A stretch of 64,000 nt of DNA from Akkermansiaceae bacterium. Its GTDB lineage: Bacteria; Verrucomicrobiota; Verrucomicrobiia; Verrucomicrobiales; Akkermansiaceae. Below, piece by piece: positions 40,740 to 48,863 of this stretch (position 1 is its first letter; each line of letters starts with the position of its first letter). Below the pieces are notes generated by a model, which saw nothing but the letters and a program-made list of their open reading frames with translations, made no database searches and was not told where the DNA came from. A program made the position numbers and the translations under genes. The DNA is taken from NCBI GenBank assembly GCA_024233115.1, contig JACKQB010000002.1:682001-746000 (forward strand), read 5' to 3'.

Positions 40740-41774
40740 CTAAGGCTTCAGGTCGGTCATCTTCTTGCGTAATTCCTCGGGGGAAATTTTATCAAGGGTC
40801 GTTCTGAAGGCTCCTACAGTCTTGCCGCCGTTTGTTTGCGGCTCGGCGTTGTAGAATGCCATGACAGTGAGCGTACCGGTTGGAAAGCGGAGCGAGGTGT
40901 TCAAAACCGGCACCTTGCCCTGCACCTGAATCGCTGCGACGCGATGGAAGCCGTCTTTTTTAGCAATCACAAAGCTTTTCCTCTGCCCAGAATTCAGTGT
41001 AACCGGCTGGTTGTCGTCGATAATAAAAGCGACGGGTTCGTTGGAGAAATTTCTAACCAACACATTTTTATCCAACAATGCCTGGGAACGCAGGTTCAGC
41101 ACACTGAAGGTCGGTTCAGATTTCCATGGAGTTTTACCCTTTCTCGAAGGCGTGAGAAACACAACCACTTGCGACCATGGTTCCAGGGGCGGCAGTTTGA
41201 GGTAGCTGCGGTAAGCGCTGTTTTTTGCCCGATCAATAGAATGAAGATCCAATGGCACACCGGCATGAACCTTGGTTACTGAAGTCGCATTGTTAAAACC
41301 GACACGTATACGGCCCCATGGGTTTCCGTTAGGGGGAGCTTTGGGAAGTTTGTAATAAAGCGTCGATGGTGGTACGGCTCCAGCCATGGGGGGTAAGAGG
41401 ATGGGGATGTCCCCTGCTCCGGGGTCACGGGCGGGGCGAGCGCCCTTGCCTTGATTGCCAGCAGTGGCAGGATCGGAACCGCCACCACTCGAACCAACGG
41501 GTGCTCCCCCATCTTCGCCTGACTTGATATCCTCCAGGTCATCATCGTCGGGCATTTTATAACGTCTCTGGGGAATTGGCCCCAAGGCGACCACTGACAT
41601 GTGGGCGGCAGCACCGTCCGGCACTTCTTTTTTAGGCGTATCCTGGGCAGCCAAGAGATCCGGCAGCAGACATATCACCACGCTGAGCCCCCCTGTCATC
41701 AATCGGGTAAGCGGTGTTTTTCGAGGTGTTTTACCAGGCAACATACAAGAGTTCATCAATGGGTTTGGTAACAT
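40740..41774 (-). CDS. Secreted hypothetical protein encoded with the giant pseudopilin
   Basis: This 344-residue protein has a leader with hydrophobic segment (about 26-44, ending LLAAQ) and then an acidic, Gly/Ser-rich low-complexity stretch (about 70-115). The C-terminal 220 residues are beta-rich, with YYKLPKAPPNGNPWGRIRVGFNNATSVTKVHAGVP and NVLVRNFSNEPVAFIIDDNQPVTLNSGQRKSFVIAKKDGF. I recognise no family. It lies 67 bp after the stop of the Verru_Chthon cassette A-like gene on the same strand, so a shared function is likely, perhaps as an exported component or substrate of that system. Its partner status is inferred from position. Confidence 0.65.
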   Translation of the reverse strand: MLPNPLMNSCMLPGKTPRKTPLTRLMTGGLSVVICLLPDLLAAQDTPKKEVPDGAAAHMSVVALGPIPQRRYKMPDDDDLEDIKSGEDGGAPVGSSGGGSDPATAGNQGKGARPARDPGAGDIPILLPPMAGAVPPSTLYYKLPKAPPNGNPWGRIRVGFNNATSVTKVHAGVPLDLHSIDRAKNSAYRSYLKLPPLEPWSQVVVFLTPSRKGKTPWKSEPTFSVLNLRSQALLDKNVLVRNFSNEPVAFIIDDNQPVTLNSGQRKSFVIAKKDGFHRVAAIQVQGKVPVLNTSLRFPTGTLTVMAFYNAEPQTNGGKTVGAFRTTLDKISPEELRKKMTDLKP

Positions 41775-41841
41775 GGGAAGATCTGGATCTGGATTTGCCC
41801 CTGGGATCTATCGTATTCATACAGGATGCATCGATACAGGG

Positions 41842-44800
41842 TCAAACTTCATCATTGGCCAACCAGCGGAAGGACTTGATCACAAATTTTCGTCCATAGC
41901 GTTTATTGGCCTCGGTGAGGTTCCCCTCCGACACACCCCCGTTAACCCGGTCAATGACGTGTACCGGATCAATCGGATTGTTGCCATGGGCACCGGATGA
42001 GGTGTCGTCAATACTTGCGGGATTGACGAAATCCGGGGTGCGTTCCACCACGGCCTCGATATAGGCCTTGGCAACGATGTCGCCATTGGCGTTACGTGAT
42101 TCACCGTAGGCGCGCACCAAGAAACTATCCCCTCTTACCGTCATTGACGAAGCCAATGGCTCGAGTAAATCCCCCTGGGTCAGATACCCGGGGATACCCC
42201 ATGACTTGGCTTTCGGCTGCTTATCCAGGTCAACTACCCATTCAGGCACATTGTTGTCATTTGAGTTGTTGGTGGTGGTCAGGTAGGGTGCCTGTTCAAA
42301 ACTGCTGTTCAATCCTGTGTGTAGAATGGCAGCTTCCAGAACACCCCGCATGCTGGCGGGGTTCGATTTCGGGGCAAGTCTTCTGTTCACAAAGTCAGCC
42401 AGGGAAATAAATGGCCCCCTTTCCTTGACCTCCTTCACCACCTCCTCGGCGAGCGACCGGACCTCATCCTCTGTGAGTTCACGTCCACCCGACCAGCCCC
42501 CTGCATTGTCGGTTCCGGCAGATCCCGTTTTAGCAGCGTCGAATGGTTTCCGGATGCGGGAAAACACGCTATCCGTCCCTCCCCCGGCCGTCCCGGAATG
42601 GGTCGGCCTTTCCAGCCCCTGTAATCCTGACAAAAATGCCGTCCAGGCTTCGACCGAGGTTGAGTTCACGTTGAAGGCACCTTTGTTTTTCAGCAGGTAA
42701 GCGTTGTGCCAGAAGCCGAAACTTAACGCCGAGTTTCCTGAGCCGTTGTTTAACTTGGACACGACATCCTTGCCGTTCACCTTTGCCATGCTATTGAACT
42801 GATGGCGTTCATTCCAGAGTGGGTCGCCATTGCCCGGATCCCAGTTGAAAGACATTCCATCTGAGCTCAGTGGAATACCGGAAAAGAAATACTGGTCCCA
42901 AAGGTTCTGGTTCACCTCGTAAGCAATATCGTAGGCCAGGACTTCATCCCTGGAGCTCAGTGAAGTCCCGTCGACATTCTTGGTAATGCCCAGGCTGCCT
43001 GTTTGCAACAGCCCGGTTGAGTCGAGGTCCCATGTCCGCGGGCCATAGTCGAGACTGTAGGGATTGGTCCCGCTGATCGCCTCGTCCCATCTTGATTTTT
43101 CACTACCTGAGTATGATCCGCTCTGAGAGAGATGGGCGCTGGTTTCAAAGGGCGCGTGGATATCAGCCAGTGAGTGCCCTACCAAATAGCTGGGGTGCCA
43201 TGAATAGGGGCTTAACTGGGCATGGCGCAATGAGCCCAGTGAGAGCGCCCCATACCTGGCATCAGGAAGATCAAACATAGCCGCCTGGGATGCCGTTGAG
43301 AATTGAAGGGCCGCACCGAGTGGAGACTTGACGAAGTAACCTGATCTGTTCGTGGACGGCAAATCATTGGAGTCTTGTGGCGAATACGGGGCAAATTGCA
43401 ACATCCATGCTCCCGATGTCGTCACATACCATTCTTTGGAAACCGGCGAAGCGGGTGAACGGGTAGCCAATCCCGGCCTGACATTCCAATGGGCAACAGG
43501 AACCGGATTGTAGGCGAGCTGGTCGTGGCTCCACCGTTTCACCCGAATGGGTGGATTGTTGGCCTCTGTCGATGACTCATCAAGCCACAGCAACTTCGTG
43601 CCAATCTGATGAAGCCCCGGGGCATCTTTACGGGGAGTTTCCTGGAAAGTCGTCAGATCTCCGAACTGTCCATTGGAAGCAGAGACACTTGTCCCCAGCC
43701 AATACTGCCAAAAGTCGTATGTGCTGGCACCACCGTTACCATGGTTGATCAGTTGCAAGGTGGGAAATGAAGAAGCGCTGCTAGAAGTCATTGTCTCTGT
43801 CGAAACGGCCGCAGAGCCATTGACTGCTTTTAAGACAAACGGAAAACTATCGTGGAACACTGCAGAGGATTCGTATTCATAAATCTCGCCCAACCGCATT
43901 TCGCGGAATGTGGCATAAGGAACGGTGAGCCACGAGTTGTTCCCCGATGCGTTTTCAGTTTGTAGTTCGATCCACTGCGTTTCGTAGTCGTGGAAAAAGT
44001 GGTCTTCACCCTGTGGCGCACGCGCGCTAAGGACGTTCGCTGCGACGTTGTTCTTATGATACCGTTGGATCGACACCCCCTGTGCAGATTCATCAGCTGC
44101 GCGAATACTGGGGGAAAACACCAGACATTCACCGGCGGCAAAGCTTGTCGCCTCCAGCAAAAACCCTAAATAACGACTGTCTGGAAACAAGCCCTCCGCC
44201 CCCCCGGACGCTGACCCGCGAGCACGTATTTTATACCGCCCATCAGCACCCCATCGATCAATGGCCTGCCCCGAAGCCGGAAACATCTGTTTCATACGTA
44301 GAGCTTCACTGTCATTGAAATAGAAGTGAAATGCATTGGTATATCGCCAGTAAGGGTTGGCCATAAGCACCACCAATGGCTCCGTTTTCATCTCCACATT
44401 GTACGGGTTCCACAAACAAACACGTGGGATGATGTGTGTCTTAAAGGACTGTTTCGCGCTGTCATCGGTGTGACTGAAGTAATAATGCCAACGACAATCC
44501 GTCATCACCGGATGAATCTTAGGAGCCTTTGATGCCCACTCACCACCATCGAAAGTCACTCCATCGGATACGTTGTGTGGCCAGTTAGTGGTTGGAGGGA
44601 ATCTGGTGGAGTCACTACCGCTATGTTTCGTCTGGGCAGTGATAGAACCATCTGATAGCCCGCTAAGTTCTTTCATCCGCCCCCAATAACGAAGTCCTCC
44701 GAACGATGGCCCGAGCACACCGTGGTAGCGTCCTGGTATGATGGGATAATCACTTGAAAAGGCATGTGACGCGACCGATGCCCCAGGCGATGCCATGGTG

Positions 44801-45849
44801 ATGGATGCTTGCTGGGGATCACCGAATAACAGCGGGGTGAGATCCTTTTTCAAACCACCTAATGCGGTATCCACAAACAAGCCTGCTCCATCGGTTGTCA
44901 AGTGGTGAAAATGCGAGCCGAACGCCCTGGCCAATGCCTCGCGTTGGGATGCCGTGGATGCCGTCATGGCCGCCGTCTTGTAGCTTGCCACTTTTCCGAA
45001 CCGAGCCCTGCCGCTCTCCAAATAATTTGTGTATGGTGTGGCTCCTGATGAGGTTTTCACCCCTGCCGGGTTGTCCGTCTGGCTTGCAAGAAACGGAATA
45101 TCCGCATCGACCGTTCTGTCCGGGAGCAGTGCGATGGACGCCTTCTGGTTATTATCAGAAACATACCAGCCGTATGCCCCTGTGGCAGCCAGCCCGCTAT
45201 CGCTTGCGACTTCCACTTTTTCCACCAGGACGCGGTTCCCCAGGTAATCGGACGCAGTAACATCGTCACCGAGTGTTCCCCGGCCAAGGATTTCAAGCAC
45301 GTTGGGATCGGAGAGGCTCAACGCCGAAGCTGGGTTTGCCGCCTGGGACGAGCTACTGACAAGCCACCCTTGAAGCAACTCATCGCGCCAACCCTTGTTC
45401 TGGAGGTGACCCACGCTTTCACGCAGGTCGGAGTAAATTCCTTCGTTAGGGTAAGGTGTCCCGCTGCCACCCGATGGAGCTTTGCCGATCAACGGCCACT
45501 CTTTGCCACTCGTTTGATAGGTTGTTTTCCAAATCCCGAGCCAGTTCCTGTTAGCCAAAGGCGTTCCACCTGATGGGTTTTCCAGAATAGCGGCCCGTGC
45601 TGTGACCCTTTGGTCTGGCCCGGCGTGTTTTTGCAACTCCCCGATCGCCAGCATCAGTGCCATCCGCGCATTGGCACGTGCCTCTTCTTGGTGGCCGGCA
45701 TGGTTTGCCTGCCTGATTTCTATCGCAGCCAGAGACATAAAACCCACTGCAATCAATAGAAGCAGCACCATCACCGAAACCGTCGCAACCAAAGCAAAGC
45801 CTGGTGAGTTTTTTGGCCGTCGGGGTTTGGATGGGAATGGCTGGTTCAT
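41842..45849 (-). CDS. Giant pseudopilin-like protein (Verru_Chthon cassette protein A type)
   Basis: This protein is 1335 residues. The N-terminus is basic and followed by a prepilin-like helix: PGFALVATVSVMVLLLLIAVGFMSLAA (about 16-42), with the class III-type G-F cleavage context, then IEIRQANHAGHQEEARANARMALMLAIGELQKHAGPDQRVTARAAIL. That combination is the signature of the Verru_Chthon cassette A family, a set of large type-IV-pilin-like proteins from Verrucomicrobia and Chthoniobacter. The long remainder is Ser/Asn/Gly-rich and beta-like, with GxxxxW/aromatic repeats and no cysteine clusters. In most family members, B, C and D cassette genes adjoin. Here only a secreted protein follows. 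Role unknown, presumed envelope or secretion. Confidence 0.78.
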   Translation of the reverse strand: MNQPFPSKPRRPKNSPGFALVATVSVMVLLLLIAVGFMSLAAIEIRQANHAGHQEEARANARMALMLAIGELQKHAGPDQRVTARAAILENPSGGTPLANRNWLGIWKTTYQTSGKEWPLIGKAPSGGSGTPYPNEGIYSDLRESVGHLQNKGWRDELLQGWLVSSSSQAANPASALSLSDPNVLEILGRGTLGDDVTASDYLGNRVLVEKVEVASDSGLAATGAYGWYVSDNNQKASIALLPDRTVDADIPFLASQTDNPAGVKTSSGATPYTNYLESGRARFGKVASYKTAAMTASTASQREALARAFGSHFHHLTTDGAGLFVDTALGGLKKDLTPLLFGDPQQASITMASPGASVASHAFSSDYPIIPGRYHGVLGPSFGGLRYWGRMKELSGLSDGSITAQTKHSGSDSTRFPPTTNWPHNVSDGVTFDGGEWASKAPKIHPVMTDCRWHYYFSHTDDSAKQSFKTHIIPRVCLWNPYNVEMKTEPLVVLMANPYWRYTNAFHFYFNDSEALRMKQMFPASGQAIDRWGADGRYKIRARGSASGGAEGLFPDSRYLGFLLEATSFAAGECLVFSPSIRAADESAQGVSIQRYHKNNVAANVLSARAPQGEDHFFHDYETQWIELQTENASGNNSWLTVPYATFREMRLGEIYEYESSAVFHDSFPFVLKAVNGSAAVSTETMTSSSASSFPTLQLINHGNGGASTYDFWQYWLGTSVSASNGQFGDLTTFQETPRKDAPGLHQIGTKLLWLDESSTEANNPPIRVKRWSHDQLAYNPVPVAHWNVRPGLATRSPASPVSKEWYVTTSGAWMLQFAPYSPQDSNDLPSTNRSGYFVKSPLGAALQFSTASQAAMFDLPDARYGALSLGSLRHAQLSPYSWHPSYLVGHSLADIHAPFETSAHLSQSGSYSGSEKSRWDEAISGTNPYSLDYGPRTWDLDSTGLLQTGSLGITKNVDGTSLSSRDEVLAYDIAYEVNQNLWDQYFFSGIPLSSDGMSFNWDPGNGDPLWNERHQFNSMAKVNGKDVVSKLNNGSGNSALSFGFWHNAYLLKNKGAFNVNSTSVEAWTAFLSGLQGLERPTHSGTAGGGTDSVFSRIRKPFDAAKTGSAGTDNAGGWSGGRELTEDEVRSLAEEVVKEVKERGPFISLADFVNRRLAPKSNPASMRGVLEAAILHTGLNSSFEQAPYLTTTNNSNDNNVPEWVVDLDKQPKAKSWGIPGYLTQGDLLEPLASSMTVRGDSFLVRAYGESRNANGDIVAKAYIEAVVERTPDFVNPASIDDTSSGAHGNNPIDPVHVIDRVNGGVSEGNLTEANKRYGRKFVIKSFRWLANDEV

Positions 45850-46089
45850 TTTTCATAGTTCGCTCACAATGCTACCAGCTTGGTGACGCTGCTTGGCACA
45901 TCTTTGCCCAGTAGTTCAAACATTGTTTCATTGGTAATGGGGGGACGGTGCATACTTTATGTAACTTCAGTATTTTGGAACCATATCCATGGCCAAAAAG
46001 CGTTGCAAACACAAAGTGCATACTAATTTGGCTTTCCGGCATCATTTTTCATAGTGGCAATTCCGTCAAACTCCTGTAAAACCCAGGCC

Positions 46090-46839
46090 ATGAATCATCT
46101 TGAAGTAGCGAAGCAGGCAGCATGCCAGGCGGGGGCGTTCCTAAAGGAGCACTTTGGTAAACCGCTCGACGTGGACGAAGCAAAACACCACGATATCAAG
46201 CTCGCGCTCGACCGCGAAAGCCAGGATCTGATCACCCGCGTGCTGCTCGGGGAATTCCCCGACCACGCGATCTACGGCGAAGAGGGGGTGGCCGGCAACC
46301 AGGATAGCGAGTACCAGTGGATTGTTGATCCCATCGACGGTACCGTGAACTTTTTCTACGGTATCCCCCACTACTGTGTCTCGATCGCCCTCCGCCACGC
46401 CGGCGAACTCATTGTGGGCGTGATCTACGACCCGAGTATGGATGATCTCTGGGAGGTCAAAAAAGGTGGCCCCGCCCTGCTGAACGGGAAGCCTATTTCT
46501 GTCAGTGCACGCACCAGGCTGGAGGAATCAGCGTTATTTGTCGGGTGTGGCAAGGACGAGGCCTCATTGGCCACAGGGCTTGAACGTTTCCGGAAAGCCT
46601 CACTGCGGGCACGGAAAATGCGGATGATGGGATCGGCGGCCCTTGGCATGGCCTACATTGCCTCGGGCCGACTGGATGCCTATGTTGAGTCGAGGATTTC
46701 GCTTTGGGACATCGCCGCCGGCCAACTTCTGCTAGAAGCAGCCGGAGGCAAAACCGACCTTACGGAAATCCCAGGAATCACTGATGCCTGGTCGATCGTG
46801 GCGACCAATGGCAAGATCCCGATCGAAGAAATCCTCTAA
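46090..46839 (+). CDS. Inositol-1-monophosphatase family phosphatase (SuhB/HisN-like)
   Basis: This protein is 249 residues from the ATG at 46090 (MNHLEVAKQAACQAGAF). A start 36 bp upstream is possible. Metal-binding motifs are complete: YGEEGVAGN (Glu), VDPIDGTVNFFYG (DPxDGT), and the C-terminal SLWDIAAGQLLLEAAGG (W-D-x-A-x-G). It uses Mg2+ to hydrolyse inositol phosphates or related substrates such as histidinol phosphate or fructose-1,6-bisphosphate. No neighbouring gene fixes the substrate. Stops of this gene and the opp operon converge with 8 bp between. Confidence 0.9.
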   Translation: MNHLEVAKQAACQAGAFLKEHFGKPLDVDEAKHHDIKLALDRESQDLITRVLLGEFPDHAIYGEEGVAGNQDSEYQWIVDPIDGTVNFFYGIPHYCVSIALRHAGELIVGVIYDPSMDDLWEVKKGGPALLNGKPISVSARTRLEESALFVGCGKDEASLATGLERFRKASLRARKMRMMGSAALGMAYIASGRLDAYVESRISLWDIAAGQLLLEAAGGKTDLTEIPGITDAWSIVATNGKIPIEEIL

Positions 46840-46847
46840 CACACCCA

Positions 46848-47858
46848 CTATAACAGCCCCCTGGCCTTCTCGAAATCATGCTCGCTGATACAGCAGGGAT
46901 CAGCCGCTACCCAGTGGTTTTTTTCAATCTCTACGAGAGACATGTCCATACCGATGGTCGACTCATATAACGGGTGGTTGATCCGATGGCCGAAGGCGCT
47001 CCCTGCAGGCGGATTGATCGGCGAGGGAATCTCACCTTCAAGATGCACACGGTCTTTAGCTGCCGTGGGATCCGGCTCCGGGATGGCGGAGATCAGCGCC
47101 TTGGTGTAGGCGTGTCTGGGGTTTTTGTAAATGTCATCGGCATCGGCAAGCTCGACGATCTTCCCAAGATACATCACGGCAACGCGATCTGAGATGTGTT
47201 TCACCACCGCCAGGTCATGCGCAATAAAGAGATAGGCAAGGTTGAACTCCTCCTGAAGATCGAGCAGCAGATTAAGCACCTGGCTTTGGACAGAGACATC
47301 AAGCGCGGATACCGGTTCATCGAGCACAATCATCTCGGGGTTCAGTGCCAGTGCGCGGGCGATACCGATGCGTTGGCGCTGACCACCTGAAAACTCAAAC
47401 GAAAACCGCTGCGCTGCGGTTTTGGGCATCCCAACGCGTTCCAGCAGCTGCTCGACCATATCCCGGCGTGTCGCCTTGGTACCAATGCCTTGCACCTCTA
47501 ACGGCTCGGCTATAATCTGACCTACCGACATCCTCGAGTTCAAGGACTCTGCGGGGTCCTGGAAAACCATCTGCATGTTTTTACGGATGGGACGTAGCTG
47601 CGATTGTGAGAGGTGGGTGATCGGCACGCCTTGAAATACAATCGAGCCAGCCGTCGGATTGGTGAGCCGGACAATACATTTCCCCAACGTTGATTTACCG
47701 CAGCCTGACTCACCCACCAGCCCGAGGGTCTCCCCCTGGTTGATGGTTAGAGAAACCCCGTCAACGGCTTTGACGGCAGCAACCTGGCGCGAGAGTACAC
47801 CACCTTTCACAGGAAAATGCATTTTCAAATCGCGAATTTCTAGGATGGGATCGGACAT
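46848..47858 (-). CDS. Oligopeptide ABC transporter ATP-binding protein (OppF-like)
   Basis: This 336-residue protein is an ABC ATPase of the OppF/DppF group. Walker A is GESGCGKST, the signature FSGGQRQRIGIARALAL, Walker B VLDEPVSALDVS, and the H-loop FIAHDL. The C-terminal extension contains an oligopeptide-type region with ISAIPEPDPT and Pro-rich GEIPSPINPPAGSAFGH; the cluster cysteines seen in some OppF proteins are reduced. It is the last gene of the five-gene importer operon and forms a heterodimer with the OppD-like ATPase encoded 6 bp upstream. Confidence 0.92.
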   Translation of the reverse strand: MSDPILEIRDLKMHFPVKGGVLSRQVAAVKAVDGVSLTINQGETLGLVGESGCGKSTLGKCIVRLTNPTAGSIVFQGVPITHLSQSQLRPIRKNMQMVFQDPAESLNSRMSVGQIIAEPLEVQGIGTKATRRDMVEQLLERVGMPKTAAQRFSFEFSGGQRQRIGIARALALNPEMIVLDEPVSALDVSVQSQVLNLLLDLQEEFNLAYLFIAHDLAVVKHISDRVAVMYLGKIVELADADDIYKNPRHAYTKALISAIPEPDPTAAKDRVHLEGEIPSPINPPAGSAFGHRINHPLYESTIGMDMSLVEIEKNHWVAADPCCISEHDFEKARGLL

Positions 47859-47864
47859 CGTGGG

Positions 47865-48863
47865 TTAGACTGAAGCTTGGGGTTGCAGGTCGACGCACTT
47901 GGGGCATGCTTCGACCCAGTGGTCTTTGGAGATTTCCACAAAGGGAGCCCTGTTTTTCAAGGTATCACCGGTTCTTTCCATGCGTTGGCAGAATCGGCAT
48001 CCCGGGACAAAATCCTTGATGGAGGCGACCTGGCCTTCGATGGTGTTGAGCTTTGACTTGCGGGCTGTGGCCAGCGTAGGGATCGCATTGAGCAGGCCTT
48101 TGGTGTAGGCATGCCGGGGCGAGGCGTAGAGTTCCTTGACCGGAGCGCGTTCGACCACGCGTCCGGCATACATTACAACCACCTCATCACAGTGACCGGC
48201 GATCACACCCAGGTCGTGGGTAATCAGGATGGTTGACATCCCCATTTCATTCTGAAGGTCCTCCATCAGTTCAAGAATCTGCGATTGGACCGTGACATCG
48301 AGTGCCGTCGTCGGCTCGTCAGCGATAAGCAGATCCGGTTTGCATGCCAGGGCGATGGCAATCACAACACGCTGACGCATACCACCGGACAGCTGGTGCG
48401 GATATTCCATCACCCTGCGTTCAGGAGCGGGAATCCCCACCTTGTCGAGTAACTCCACGGATTCCTTCAAGGCTTCACGTTTACTCATACCCCGATGGAG
48501 AACCAGCGACTCGGAGATTTGCTTGCCGATTCTGTGGCATGGGTTCAGAGCCGTCATCGGCTCCTGGAAAATCACCCCGATCTCCCCCCCACGCACTTCG
48601 TGCATCCGGTCATCACTGGCCTGGCAAAGATCCTCACCTTTAAAAATGATCTGGCCTTCGAGGATATGCCCCATGGGTTTGGGTAACAAGCTTACGATCG
48701 ACATCGCGGTGACACTCTTGCCGCAACCTGACTCGCCGACAACACCGACGGTCTTACCCTTGGGCACCCGGAAGGAAACACCATCGACGGCACGCAACCA
48801 CTCGCCGTTTTCCATCCGGAAGGCGGTGATCAGGTCTTTGACTTCAAGAAGATTATCGCTCAC
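47865..48863 (-). CDS. Oligopeptide ABC transporter ATP-binding protein (OppD-like)
   Basis: This protein is 332 residues from a GTG at 48863, chosen because AAGGAG stands six bases upstream and because the longer reading adds 60 unrelated residues that overlap the binding-protein gene. Walker A is GESGCGKSV, the signature LSGGMRQRVVIAIALA, Walker B LIADEPTTALDVT, and a His-loop ITHDLG. The C-terminal part (LKNRAPFVEISKDHWVEACPKC) contains cysteines of the oligopeptide-type extension (CRFCQRM, CPKC). It overlaps the upstream binding-protein stop by 11 bases. Confidence 0.93.
   Translation of the reverse strand: MSDNLLEVKDLITAFRMENGEWLRAVDGVSFRVPKGKTVGVVGESGCGKSVTAMSIVSLLPKPMGHILEGQIIFKGEDLCQASDDRMHEVRGGEIGVIFQEPMTALNPCHRIGKQISESLVLHRGMSKREALKESVELLDKVGIPAPERRVMEYPHQLSGGMRQRVVIAIALACKPDLLIADEPTTALDVTVQSQILELMEDLQNEMGMSTILITHDLGVIAGHCDEVVVMYAGRVVERAPVKELYASPRHAYTKGLLNAIPTLATARKSKLNTIEGQVASIKDFVPGCRFCQRMERTGDTLKNRAPFVEISKDHWVEACPKCVDLQPQASV

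Noticed and set aside
45989..46054. A 21-residue basic frame (MAKKRCKHKV…) between the giant pseudopilin and the phosphatase
   Set aside because: No ribosome-binding site or conservation evidence; the flanking direct repeat of CATTTTTCATAG makes chance likely.
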